Source of the DNA: Membranipora membranacea
Lineage: Eukaryota; Bryozoa; Gymnolaemata; Cheilostomatida; Membraniporidae
Assembly (NCBI GenBank): GCA_914767715.1
Contig: OU612074.1
Span: forward strand, 22,802,062-22,866,061
Direction of reading: 5' to 3'
DNA length: 64,000 bases
In this document: piece after piece, positions 21,601 through 32,859 of the stretch
Layout of the letters: every line of letters starts with the position of its first letter
Position numbering within the stretch: the stretch's first letter is position 1
The notes under the pieces: model-generated
Told to the model about the DNA's origin: nothing
The model's input: the letters and a program-made list of their open reading frames with translations, nothing else
The model's database searches: none
Translations under genes and position numbers: made by a program

Positions 21601-21630
21601 AGACAATTTCAACTGAAAAACACTGTTCAC

Positions 21631-21729
21631 CTTTTCTTTTGCTAGCAGCTTGGTTTGGGAATCCATCCAGTCTGTCTTGGACATAGATACATCGAAAGCT
21701 TGCCGAACCTCATTTGACATGTCTTCCAT
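21631..21729 (-). CDS. Copy B exon 11
   Basis: 99 nt (33 codons), phase 0 to 0. MEDMSNEVRQAFDVSMSKTD continues WMDSQTKLLAKEK, matching the M13 helix pair ending W-M-D-x-x-T-K-x-x-A-x-x-K. The Met is internal, not a start. The donor GTGAAC is fair. No exon 12 follows in this copy. Confidence 0.8.
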
Positions 21730-21927
21730 CTAGATGTTAGAACAATATTGATGAACAGTAAATAAATTTTGGTCTCAAAGTACTTTTAGAATTGCATTAC
21801 CTACGTGAGGATGTAAAACATCACACTATATCAACCTCATCCTTTCTAAAGTTTTTGAGAGCGGGTCGATTCAAGAAAATTCCAATTTCAATGAACGTGA
21901 TGATCAATATTAAAAATGAACGTCACA

Positions 21928-22056
21928 AGTAATTTTCGATTCTTCATTAAAGTATTTGTCAGCAAACGATCTCCCAATAGCCCATAGCCCAACATCACCC
22001 ACATAACGTACACAACCCCGCCATATTGGAGGCTTTTGTGGGAGTGAATAAGCTAC
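21928..22056 (-). CDS. Copy B exon 10, 3' border unclear
   Basis: Starts at a strong acceptor (TTTGTTTCAG). PPIWRGCVRYVGDVGLWAIG matches the M13 R-x-x-x-C-x-x-x-x-x-x-x-G-x-A-x-G block with its conserved Cys, then FADKYFNEESK. No GT donor in the phase required by exon 11 follows; the nearest, GTGACG at 21,921-21,926, would shift the frame. Confidence 0.65.
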
Positions 22057-22465
22057 CTGAAACAAAAAAATATTTTGAACATTGTTAGATTTTAGCATAT
22101 TCAAGCACTAAGATATAATCCTTGGTGTAACCCTGTTCCGTTGACTCAAAACTTCTCTGACAGTGCCTTTTACATTGAATTTGGCAACATCTCAGTAGAC
22201 CACTGGCGTTATGAGCCTACTCAGAACAGACATGAATAGGTAGATGAGCATACCGCTGTCAGTGCAGATGCAAAGCTGAGCAACCGATTACAAATATGTT
22301 AAACAAGCTTACAAGTCATTCGACTCATTCCTTGTTGGGCTAACACATCACTACATAAGACAAGCAATTTCCATGTTTTCTTCTAACTGTTGCAACTCAT
22401 ATATGATTATTCAGCCCATCACACCAACACGACTGAATTATGATCTCTACAAATATTGTGCTTAC

Positions 22466-22693
22466 CCGCCAGAACTTATTCTTAATATCTTGAAGTTCTT
22501 GATTTAGATATATAATCCTACTTTCTGTGATTCTCCACACCAGGTAATTAGCCAGTACTCTTGGTGATGTGACCGCTACCTTCTCCGCCATCTTTTTAGG
22601 GAAGTCGGGAGCATGGACCACACGCTCTGTGTCATCAATGAACTTAAACTCCGTATCGACGAAGAGTATATTCAAAAACTTCTTCCATTCAAA
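22466..22693 (-). CDS. Copy B exon 9
   Basis: 228 nt (76 codons), phase 0 to 0. It starts FEWKKFLNILF (M13: I-x-W-x-x-F-L-N-x-L-F). It then has VVHAPDFPKKMAEKVAVTSP, the strand and loop before the L-x-NYL-x-WR helix, and LANYLVWRIT, which matches that helix. Donor GTAAGC, acceptor TTAACAG. Unit C keeps only the first 15 to 17 codons. Confidence 0.8.
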
Positions 22694-23545
22694 CTGTTAA
22701 GATAAACATAACTGTTATAATAAATGACAAGTCTGATTCGAAATAGGGGCACTCGGCGTCTGATCATTATCTCCTTTAATCACTGATCCAACCCATTTTT
22801 ACCTACAATATTGAACTCTGGTATACTGGTGCTACTGAAAGACAAAATAATATGCTTTCAAGTTTGTTTTTAATAAACAGCTTCATTTTTGAAGCTGACT
22901 GTTTTGTTGACGTGAGTATTTTAATTGAGCTCAACATGTTAAAGCTGAGGATAGATACATTTTACACAATTGTTATAAAAGTAATCGTAAATATTTTATC
23001 ATGCAAAAAGTTAGTATATCGAGATTTTTGTGCAGGTTTGTGCCTTTTAGTATTCGTCTGCTAAACATTCGAGAGAGAAATGGTTCATACCCAAATTGTA
23101 ATGTGTTTCTAACACAATTACCAAAATAAATTCGATTCAATTTAGAAAGGCTCAGTCATCATAAGATTCATTTACGGCGAGCTATATCCTTAAAAGGTCA
23201 GGTTAGAAATCAAACAAAAATTAAAATATGCGTCTCCAACTTCAATTTAAACCATCAAAAAAAGGAGAGTTGTATTTAATTGTAGTGGAAATGGGCTGAG
23301 AAAATGTGACCAGCTTATAAAAGAACAGTTTTTGTCCTGTACCGTGACCAGATGAGCACTGATGTTTAAAGACTCTGAACTTTAATTTTTAAATCAAGAT
23401 ACTTGAGAAGCTCTTGGTTGGCGTAAAATTCAAACTAAAGCCCTGTGACTTTTATTTAATTCTCCCATCTGGTCTTCCCAAGTCAGCTGAAACACAACGA
23501 GTACAGTTATGGCAGTTTTAATTGCTACAAAGGGCTGATTCCCAC

Positions 23546-23629
23546 CTTATCAGATAATTTTGTAGTGAGGTCTGAGACCTTGGCTCTGTTATATGGGAGT
23601 ACCCCTCTGTTCTCACGCTCTGTGGAGAT
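23546..23629 (-). CDS. Copy B exon 8
   Basis: 84 nt, phase 0 to 0, ISTERENRGVLPYNRAKVSD and further, the short linker after the FET helix. Donor GTGGGA. Confidence 0.7.
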
Positions 23630-24065
23630 CTATAATAATGAAGAAAATGTCATCTCAACATAGTAACAACTAATGAACTAACATCCTCAACCCGTATAAT
23701 TGGAGTGTTGAAAGGATTCTTAAAATTTCACAGAATTTGTCAGCATTTTGAGAAGATACTAGGATGTATTACAATTAGAGCTTCATCTGCTTTTCAAAAA
23801 TCAAGGAGCGATTATGTCACTATAATGATAAAGTTTCCTTACGTAACCATTGCTTAATTTTTTCAGCAGTGATTTCTTAACAACTAGTGGCAACCTTGTG
23901 AGGCTAAACATATTGGTAATTTCTTGTAAAATTACTGAGCAATTGTTGGAGAGAAACTATATCAAATTCATCAATATGAAATGTGAATATTCTTGTTATG
24001 ATACAACTTGCATTGGTTAAGAACGCCAGCTGAATGATTTGAACCCATGGTATACTTGTACATAC

Positions 24066-24245
24066 ATTTGCAAAGTATGTCTCAAATTCCATAATATCGT
24101 TGACTTCTTTGTCAACAGTCTTGCTGTCAGCACCCATGGCCATCGCTATCTCTCTGATGTAGGTCTTGTATGCGTTTCTCTCTTTAGCGAACTCAGGCTC
24201 AAAGTAATAGTTCTTGTGTGGCAGGCTAAATACAAACTGGTCCAG
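24066..24245 (-). CDS. Copy B exon 7
   Basis: 180 nt, phase 0 to 0. LDQFVFSLPHKNYYFEPEF is the M13 DQ-x5-LP-x-x-x-YY segment. IREIAMAMGADSKTVDKEV and MEFETYFAN, the conserved FE-x-x-x-A helix, follow. Open frame, donor GTATGT. Confidence 0.8.
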
Positions 24246-24426
24246 CTATAGGTAAAGAAAATTGTTGACCGAAGACACAAGATGTATGCCTATATTTGAA
24301 TCATTCTTAGGATAGAGACTCCCTGAGATGTGATATAGATAATTAAGCAGGTAGTTGCACCATGGGGCGTTCATGTCATTGAAGTTTAATATCATTGCCC
24401 TTTTTAGACTTCACCATTTTACTTAC

Positions 24427-24629
24427 CTTAACAATATTAACTTTGCTGTCCTTTTCATCCGCAGACACTGAAACATCCACCAGATACTTATGACCGAGCA
24501 AACTCAGCTCACTCAGTGTGTATAACAGGTCAAACTCAGTCTCGTTCCAGGTAGGATCAGAAATAGGCCATCCACCTAAGTCAGTGTGAAGGTCACGAAG
24601 CGAGGCAACTCCAACTTCCTCTTTTTTAT
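24427..24629 (-). CDS. Copy B exon 6
   Basis: 203 nt, phase 1 to 0. LRDLHTDLGGWPISDPTWNE matches the M13 block L-x3-L-x-x-L-G-G-W-P-x7-W. A helix and VDVSVSADEKDSKVNIV follow, corresponding to the V-x-x-D-x-K-N-S strand. Open frame, GTAAGT donor. Confidence 0.8.
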
Positions 24630-25182
24630 CTGAAATGGGGACAAACATAGTGTTTTATATAAGAAACTCTGTTTGACATGAGTTTTTGCATTTTACATCC
24701 ATGTGGATTTATACCGAAAAATTGAAGCTGGTCAGAAAAGGTTATCAGCTGTGTGCAGGGCTGTAGTTCTAGGGGAGGCAGGGAGGCACTGCTTTCCATA
24801 GAGCGCTGAATACAGTGACCTAAAAACACTATATTCCACGTCATTATCAGCTCCTCTGGGATTTCCATTGCTATTTATATACCTAAAATTGCTTGGGGAG
24901 GAGCTTACAGCACCCCTTCTGGTGATACTGCGGAATCGCCTCACACTTTTTCCTCCCCTACCATTTTTTCTAAACTACGGCCATGGTGTATCTAATAAGG
25001 TATCATTTGTTCTAAAGCTATCATCTGTCAACAACACCCTGTTTTTATGACTGTCATAGCTTGGGGCCTGATGAAACCACCAAAATACTTGATTAATGTT
25101 GTTAAATTCTCACATCAGCGTTCTTGAATATTTCAAACATTTAGAGGTAATCAGCCCAGAAGATGCAATCACTTGGTCTTAC

Positions 25183-25266
25183 CGTTGTTGACGCAAGCCT
25201 TGTACATGTCTTTAGCCTCCAACATTGATTTTGTATCTGACGACAAATTCTCTTCTAGCAATAAAT
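25183..25266 (-). CDS. Copy B exon 5
   Basis: 84 nt, phase 1 to 1. LLEENLSSDTKSMLEAKDMY continues KACVNN, matching the M13 A-K-x-x-Y-x-x-C helix whose Cys is conserved. The donor is GTAAGA, with a good pyrimidine tract. The copy C equivalent at 44,594-44,677 is open but has the weaker donor GTACGA. Confidence 0.75.
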
Positions 25267-25425
25267 CTATAAAAAAACAGAAAACAATATTGCCACTACT
25301 CCATTCTTGTCTTGGTTCTGGCATGTCTCTGGTCTAGGACTCAGATAACGATTGATTAAAATGGTCGGTTGAAGGTTGATTAAAATCAGATGTCAAATCA
25401 CTTGCCACAACCCGAATCACGGACG

Positions 25426-25620
25426 GCGAAATTTTAGTGCCTAATGGCAAGGCCGCAACATCTGCGCCAATTTGCTCTCCGTTTGCAGGCAGGTCAGAGC
25501 ACACCTTGGGGCCAACCAAACCCCAGTAGTCGATGGAATGCACGGGGATTCGAACCAACGACCTTCAACAATTGCATATTAAATGGCAGCGCTCTAACCA
25601 ACCGAGCCACCACCTACTCG
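25426..25620 (-). repeat. tRNA-derived SINE, family 1, in copy B intron 4
   Basis: Minus strand, with A box GGTGGCTCGGTTGGTTAGAG and B box GGTTCGAATCCCC, then GGTTTGGCCCCAAGGTGTG. The same insertion is at 44,755-44,932 in unit C, so it predates that duplication. Confidence 0.7.
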
Positions 25621-25943
25621 AGAGACTCGTCTGTATATATAATACGATAACTTAACAATACTCCTTTCTTTGCATAGCTCTGTGGCTGTATACTATTCTG
25701 GTCATTGGCTGTTGGCCTCTATTTTGAAAGGTTATTGAGGTAGACTTAGTCCAAATGCTAATTTAGTGATTCGCAAATTTAAAAAAAAACAATGAATTGC
25801 ATCTGGATATAGTACCAATCTAAGAAATCGATAGTTCAGGGAGAAACTTATTGCAATATCAATCAAGAGGTAAAAAAGATATACCAAACAACATTTGGCA
25901 GCCAACTCCGATAAAATCATAAAGTGGCTAAACTAAGTCTCAC

Positions 25944-26104
25944 CACTGATCAGCACTGCCATTTCATTTCTGAGCTCTCCGAACTTTGAATAGTAGACAT
26001 CAGATTCAGGTATACAGTCTTATCGATCCATCCTCCACACGAATACTGATAGAAATCATCGCGTGGGTCAACAGTTGTGTCAAGACTGTCAATCATTTTC
26101 CTTG
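25944..26104 (-). CDS. Copy B exon 4, CGGW motif exon, frameshifted
   Basis: Encodes ARKMIDSLDTTVDPRDDFYQ then YSCGGWIDKT, the hallmark start of M13 (usually DPCDDFYQFACGGW). The Cys of DPC is Arg (CGC at 26,061-26,063). The exon is 161 nt, one short. Copy C has an extra A at the matching point, where the frame continues IPES. After about 26,013 the frame therefore shifts to a stop. Donor GTGAGA, acceptor CATTAG. Confidence 0.75.
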
Positions 26105-26920
26105 CTAATGAACAAATAATATAATACTAATAATGATATGAACTTCATTGAACTGATCAGTGCAGGGAGCAAATAATATCATGTTTCATAAAGGTTAAAA
26201 CCCAATGACTATGAGACAAGGTAGTGAACAATGAAGAAAGGATGAAAACGGATGGACATGCCTAACACAAAAAATAACAAAATTATGTCAGTTATATGAC
26301 AATTAACAATATTAATTTGGTCCACAATGTGATTGATTACTGCCGTGTGTTACCCTCTATCGATCCGAGTCCCAGCTCTTATGTTTTTTTGTCGTCAAAT
26401 CTCTCAATGATAGGCTACATCTTTAATGTTTTGGGCTCATCTTCGGCCCCAATTTTTTCAAACAAGTTTTTTATATTCCTAAGTAAAAAAATCTTTAAAC
26501 ATTTTTGTGAATAAGAGAAAATTGGATAGCAGCTGACAAATATTTCATAGACACCTGCAGCCAATATATATTAACAAGGTGACAAAGACTAAATCAGCAT
26601 TCATGATGTCTATTTAGTTTCATGATTTCTCTGTTATGAAAGCACTATGAGTTCCTCATTTCATGAATAGTATTGATTAATTGGATTTTGAGAGGATGAG
26701 TAAGCAGAATTTTCACTTGGATGGATAGAAATGGCAAGGTTTAATCACATTCTTAATTACAGGCAGCGGGAAAGCAGATGCCTGAAGGACGAGGCATCAA
26801 TGTCTGAACCCACGACCTTCAACACTCTGCACGCTGTAAATCGGCACACTAACAAATTAAGCCCTCTCACTCCCAAAGTATGTTTATGACACGTTTTCCC
26901 AGCTAATAAAGCTCCGACTC

Positions 26921-27573
26921 TTAAACACTTTGTTTGAGGCTGCTCTTATGTATCACATCTTATTCTCCATATTTTATTCTATCATGTGAGCGATTTTCAG
27001 CTTTAGAATCCAAATATTGAGGAAGTTATGGCCTCTCAAACTTCCAGGGTGATTGCCTTCAATCGGCATTGGGAATAAGCGGATGTTTCCCCTGGGGTAT
27101 GTCACAACCATTGACATGTGACATAGAAATTATGAGTTATTAGCTAATACACTAATAATCACACAGATAAGATGATGATCAAAATTCAAGCCTGGGTGGG
27201 AATCGAACCGGGTCCCCATACCTATAGGCAACGACGCTACCATCAGCCACTTGCACCAACTAGGTCAGCCAGAAGATAATATAGCTCAGTGTTAGCGGCG
27301 TCGCCTGCAAAGCCATTTGGACCTGGGTTCGACACCGTTACAGATTATAACATTTTGATCATCAACATATTTATAAGTGTATCGTAATAAGTATGATGGT
27401 TGTGACGTACCCTAGGGATTGCCGGCTGATTCTTACTGCCGTCACCTTGGAAGTTTGCGAGGCCATAACTTCCTCAATATTAGGATTATAAAGCTGAGAA
27501 TCGCTCACATGATAGAATAAAATATGGAGAATAAGATGTGATACAGAAGAGCAGCCTCAAACAAAGTCTTTAA
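26921..27573. repeat. 653-bp inverted repeat with two head-to-head tRNA-like heads
   Basis: Left arm from 26,921 and right arm to 27,573 are reverse complements over about 320 bases each with scattered mismatches (for example TTGTTTGAGGCTGCTC against GAGCAGCCTCAAACAA). Near the centre lie two tRNA-like modules pointing apart: 27,195-27,262 on the minus strand (GGTTCGATTCC) and 27,275-27,350 on the plus strand (TAGCTCAGTGTTAGCG, GGTTCGACACC). It looks like two copies of one SINE in inverted orientation. It lies between exons 3 and 4 of copy B. Confidence 0.75.
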
Positions 27574-27864
27574 ATCTTCACCACAGCGTAGATTTTGTGA
27601 CATGATTTTGCCTTTTTGAAAGACACCATATTTCAGTAGAATTTGAATTCACAGACTAGGGATTACAGGGGTTACTAGGGACTACAGTGCTGTCATATCT
27701 CTAATTTCCAACTATCTGACAAGCCCCTTGGTAATTTTTAGTCACTTTTTTAAACCTTATTCTCCTTGCAAGTATAAGACAATAAACACTTGTAGGAAAA
27801 AATTTTACAAATCCCTAAAGTTCTCACTTGTTAACTTGATTAAATCAGTTCAGTTTTAACTCAC

Positions 27865-27909
27865 CTGCTTGTGCACAAGCTGCTGTCAAACACACATCAG
27901 ACTCACCAC
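27865..27909 (-). CDS. Copy B exon 3
   Basis: 45 nt, phase 1 to 1, encoding ESDVCLTAACAQA, the Cys pair at the start of the M13 ectodomain. The donor is GTGAGT. Confidence 0.7.
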
Positions 27910-28347
27910 CTACAAATCATCAGCAATGTAATTAAGTTTCTATGAATAGATTAAGAGCAAGAAGTGATGCATTGAGGGATCAATGAGATTGATTGAGATG
28001 CTCATCAACACATAGGGGTGGGTTTATTATGCCGCTGGGGCTGGCCATGAAGAGGTTGTAGACTGAAGACCATTGTGTTGTGCAGTGGTACGCACACCAC
28101 TGTATGTTGTTTTTTAACAGATTCTATTCACAGGAGTAACTTTGTTTGTTTTGTAATTAGGAAGCTCACTCATCACTTTATTTAAATAATTGTAGTTTTG
28201 AGGTAGCTCACAGGAGATTGCAAATGGAAGAAATCACCGAACCTTGTAGGCAGTTGTGAATGGAAGACATTGCGGGGAGCAGGATAGAAGGTGTGCCACT
28301 CTCCGTGTTAATTAACAGATATGAGAAAGACTTGAGTTCAGACTAAC

Positions 28348-28502
28348 CTGCTTGTTGCTTTGCTATGTCTGACTTGTTGCATGATTTTCCCCTAGAAGCC
28401 AAGGCTATAACCAGTGCTATAGTGATGATAAGAAAGACGAGAGCTGCTGCCGAGGCAGCGATTAAGTATTTAGTAAGTATCTTTTTACTCTTCTGTCTCA
28501 GC
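28348..28502 (-). CDS. Copy B exon 2, type II membrane anchor
   Basis: 155 nt, phase 2 to 1. LRQKSKKILTKY is followed by about 25 hydrophobic residues (LIAASAAALVFLIITIALVI) and a stalk SRGKSCNKS. The basic residues on the N-terminal side predict a cytoplasmic N-terminus and an extracellular or lumenal protease. The donor is GTTAGT. This exon is deleted from unit C. Confidence 0.75.
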
Positions 28503-29594
28503 CTGTAGCGATTGAAAGTAAATAATATTCACATGTTAGTTTGAGGGTTGAGCAAAATAATAATGTATGGGTTTCATATCTCAAAACTCAGATCTCACTT
28601 ATCGCAGTTTCAATGTTACAATGTGGGACATGGGCTAGCATATTCATCTCAAAAATGATATATTGGTTCTTAATAGATTACATTTTGAGGCTAGTGACTT
28701 ATCAAAGTCTTTGGATATTACTCAGAAGGTATACCTTCTTGTTTTAAGATTTTACCGATGTCAATGGGAATTGGGCTCATTCATTATGAAGAAAAGTATG
28801 GGTGTTAGGCCATAGATTAGATGCAGACTGAAATGACACAACATACTCAAATAGTTAGTTATTATTTATTTGGAGATGATCTTAGAAACTGATATAGATA
28901 ACATCGGGTCCCACTATTATTGAGTGAAGTTTTCATTGGCAGCAATTTAAATTGTTGTGAGGAAATAGATGATTAATTTTGAGAATACAGTCTGGTTAGG
29001 GCTATACTTTCAAATAAAAAATGACACATATTGCAGGCAAAAGGATATTTATGTTGTACCCTTGAGGTACATATGCAAAGCGTATTAATGAGTAACTTTG
29101 GGGCGCAGACCAGCACCTCATGCATCGGAATCTTTTAGTTTTCAGAAAAAGTGTAGCAAACTCAAGATTGAAACATGTAGCCTCTGTACTCTGCTTCAAG
29201 GATACATAATATGTATGCCTGATATGTATCCTCTTTAGTTCTTGATACTTTCGTTTATGAATAACATTTAACAAGGGTACCAATGTAATATGGTCCCGAA
29301 AAACTGGGGCATATTTATCCTCTTTTCGGATGGCATAGACAACGGAGACCCTCTCAGAATTATTGCAAAACACCCCCCCCCCCCCCCAGAAGAAAGTTGG
29401 TGTCATGGATTCCATCAGATATTTGTCTTAATGTTACGAGTTTTCAGCTGTGACATCACGGAATAATTGTGGGAAAGTCATATCAGGTGAATCTTAAAGA
29501 AGCTCGCTCAGCTTTCGGAAGAGAAATCTGATTGACCACCATAAAGGTTTAAATATGGTGACATTGCAACGCATGTACTCTGAACTGTACTTAC

Positions 29595-29626
29595 TTTGTG
29601 GCGGATGTACTGAATCGACCCCCCAT
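29595..29626 (-). CDS. Copy B exon 1, start codon exon
   Basis: ATG GGG GGT ... encodes MGGRFSTSAT plus two bases of the next codon, with a GTAAGT donor. Spliced to exon 2 it gives K-LRQKSKKILTKY in frame. Confidence 0.65.
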
Positions 29627-32600
29627 CGCAAATTTTGGTTTGATAAAGTTCTTGTGACGGTATGCCTCCCTCAAGCTGTGTTTTTCCTTCAAGTGCCCAC
29701 CAAATACAGATTCTGGTGTCTGCTTTCATGGAGCCTAGGACATGCAGTATCTAACCTTTTGTCACCCAGCTGGTTTTATTGTGCAACAATTTTTGTAATT
29801 GATCAGATCTTTATTGTCACTTATTATTGTCAGGTTTTTGCTTAGGAATAGCATCGTCATATCATAGTGACACAGTCAAATTATTCAATCACTGATCATC
29901 GTTTAGTTAGTGTTGATAGCAGAAAGAGCTCATGAAATAAATATTATATTTCCGTTGAGGTATTCTCTTGACATATTCTCTTGACGTCTGAGCTGTTACT
30001 TAAAATGCCAAATGTCGGTAAGAATGACTAGGCAAGACAGGGCACTACTACTGAGCTGTTCTATAAGGTAGTTGAGTTGCATTTTAAAATTTAAACCTCG
30101 AAGAATAAACTAGTCTCAGATGTCATTATATGCAACAGAAAATGCAACAGACAATGCAAAGCGTCGCTTTGATAGATATCCAGAGAATCGAATCGCTTTA
30201 GGCCTGAACACAACTCTCTCCATGGCTTGTTTGATATATGTATATATTTTTTTTTTGATATGTATATATTCATATTCATATTTACAAAAATGAATACGTC
30301 AGGATAGCGCCATGTCAGGCATTTAATAAGCAATAAAAAGTTTGCCATGAACTGTACCATCAATTCTCAATTGGGTTCGACTTACCTTGACTTACTATAA
30401 CTTACTCATTACTGATATCAATTAGGGCAAAACGTTTGTAGTTGAAGGATATCGACATCCCTTGATTGTAAATCTCTCGAGCTCTTTCAGGCCATTTTGA
30501 CTGTTGTACATCATAGTATAACCTCCGTTATTAACTCAACATTCAGATTTTTTTAAGCAGGTAGAAATGTTCAATACTTTCCTGCTGTTTGCACTGCTAT
30601 GACCAAATTGCTACTTGACTTTGCCGAGCATTCTAGTAGTAATTGAAACCAGGATGGCTGTTGAGTGAAAGCACAATCTGATAAGATAGTGATAAGTTGC
30701 AATAGATCTGCTCTCAGTTTCAATGGGTTAACTTGGTAATGGGGAGAAAAATATCTCACTAAACTAGATTATCTTTTGTTGTTGCTTTTTTTGTATTTAT
30801 ATAGAAAAAAATTTTGTAGTTTGATCTCCGCATAATCTGCTGGAAAATTTATCACAATTGATATCTATTTAAATATGTATGTCGAACTTTATTTTGGTCA
30901 ATACTCATTCGTTGAGATTTACTTTTACAGAATAGGTCTACTCAAAAATTTAAGAAGAAAAAACATCACAAAGATGTTAATGCACAGTTCATGATAGATA
31001 TAATTTCGAAGATCTCTCATAATGTGAATTTGATTGAATTGATCGTTCCTGTCATAAAGGGTTATGAATGGTTAATTTTGTTACTGGAAGTAGCATTTCT
31101 CACAGAACTGGAATCGTTACTGCTTCTGCATTTATGTAGGAAAAATCCTGTATCGGATCTGCTGATAAAATGTTGAATCATATATGACAATCTAGATTTG
31201 ACCAGATGGAAATAATATTATGACAAGTTCTCTATCAAAATATTATCTAACTATATCTTTAGAGGGGTTTCTACCCCTAGATTTATGAATGTCATTGGTG
31301 TCACTATGATTGATGATGATTATCATTAGGGTTTCAATGTCAGAATCAATACAGCTTCTCTGGTTCAGAACAGGTGTTCTGACTCTGATTGTGAGTGCAA
31401 AGGTTGGCCTCACAATATAACTATGACGTGGTCTTTGCTAAGGATTCGCCATTGACAGGACTTCGGTTTTTTCACATCCGCTTGACGAACATTTAGATCT
31501 GAAAAATCAACAGTAGGTGGTGGCTCAGTTGGTTAGAGCGCCAGACTTTAACACGCAAGTGTTGAAAGTTGTGGGTTCAAATCCCACTGCAGTCCATCTT
31601 CTACTGGGGATTGGTTGGCCCCCAGGTGTGCTCAGACCTGCCTGAAACTGAAACTGAAACTGCAAACTGAGAGCGAATTGGCGCAGATATTAATATTTCA
31701 CCGCCCATGCCTTGGGATTGGCGAATGATATGACATCCGATTTTCAATCAACAGAATTTATAATAAAAAAATTAAGACATCTGTAAAATGTACTCTAGTA
31801 GATCACCCACATTGCTCTGGAAGTTTTCATCCATTGCACACACCATTTTTTTAGGCTTTCCGATATATTTTCTTCTCCATCAAGCTGCGTTTACCACTCA
31901 AGGGTAAGCTGAAATGGAGATATGTAAGATAAAGATAAATACATATCCTTTTTTCTTGTCTGGATAAATCAAAAGGCCGGTAATAACTCATTTTCATTTT
32001 ATATTGCGATGATATTGTATAGTTTAGAGCCTCAACCATTGCGCACATTACTTTTACACTCGAATACCAATTTGCACCTGTGACGGTGAAATTATCATGA
32101 CGTTTTTAGGAATGACTCTGCCTTATGGAGACACTTGGCTAAATGCCAAATAAATTCAAAGTTTGTGAGAATTAACACAGGAAAGTGACAAGCAAAAACA
32201 GAATTGCTGGCGCAGGTGCAACAAAGCAAGTTGTGTATGCAATCTTTTATGAATCCTGCACACAAACTAGGAAAGATTAACTGCAACCGAATTGGCTCTA
32301 AACTAGTGAGAAAACGGATGTGTGTGTCATTTATTTTTTTCCGTTAGCAGTCTGATGTTATTTAAAGTCAGAACGCATCTTTGCTCTAGTTATCTGAGAA
32401 AATTAGAGAAACTCAATGTGTATCTAGATATAGCATGCCTCCGGTATGCCAATAAGATCTTAGCTGATGACCAACATATTCTTCACTGTTACATACCCGG
32501 TCGGCCTAGCACTCACAGTCGCAGAACTATTCCACCAAAAATTAGAACTGCACATTTTTAAGATTATTTTATAGATTCATTCTTCTTAGTAATTAACTTC

Positions 32601-32690
32601 ATCTTGATGTCTACACATGATCTCATTTGTTTTGACAGAACATTGATCAGTGAAATAAAGTGCATATATAATATAATATAATAAAAGTAA
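29627..32690. other. 5' flank of copy B and paralogous non-coding sequence
   Basis: Collinear with unit A 3,017-11,560 minus its two insertions, and with unit C 46,798-49,975. It contains the anchor-exon relic at 30,583-30,650 and the family 1 SINE at 31,510-31,735. The short ORFs differ between copies. Confidence 0.45.
31510..31735 (+). repeat. tRNA-derived SINE, family 1 (unit B)
   Basis: A box GGTGGCTCAGTTGGTTAGAG, B box GGTTCAAATCC, same body as at 10,760. It sits at the same place in the duplicated unit. Confidence 0.7.
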
Positions 32691-32695
32691 ATACA

Positions 32696-32850
32696 CCATA
32701 CCATAAGTAAGTACCATACCATACGTAAGTACCATATGCAAGTACCATACATCACCATACCATATGTAAGTACCATATGTAAGTACCATATGTCAGTACC
32801 ATACGTAAGTACCATACGTTGGTACCTTACGTAAGCATACCATACCTTGT
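32696..32850. repeat. 13-bp minisatellite in unit B
   Basis: About eleven degenerate copies of CATACGTAAGTAC, interrupted by short runs such as CATACCATA. Confidence 0.85.
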
Positions 32851-32859
32851 CTACTGCTT

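Larger units (their letters stand above)
21631..29626 (-). pseudogene. Copy B, M13 neprilysin-like gene, exons 1-11 only
   Basis: Eleven exons in order on the minus strand: 29,595-29,626; 28,348-28,502; 27,865-27,909; 25,944-26,104; 25,183-25,266; 24,427-24,629; 24,066-24,245; 23,546-23,629; 22,466-22,693; about 21,928-22,056; 21,631-21,729. Together they give about 466 codons: a cytoplasmic tail, type II anchor and the N-terminal M13 domain up to the DWMD-x-QTK-x3-KEK helix. Splice phases agree from exon to exon except at exon 4 (161 nt where 162 is needed) and the exon 10 donor, which I could not place. The zinc-binding half (exons 12-19) is absent downstream. A one-base deletion in exon 4, a lost conserved Cys and no catalytic domain make it a probable pseudogene. 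Confidence 0.75.

Noticed and set aside
24039-24251. Plus-strand 70-codon ORF, also at 43,466-43,678
   Set aside because: Antisense shadow of protease exon 7, which has splice sites and clear M13 motifs on the minus strand.
27275-27350. Possible tRNA gene with A and B boxes
   Set aside because: It lies inside a long inverted repeat, the acceptor stem does not close, and the arm continues as shared repeat body.
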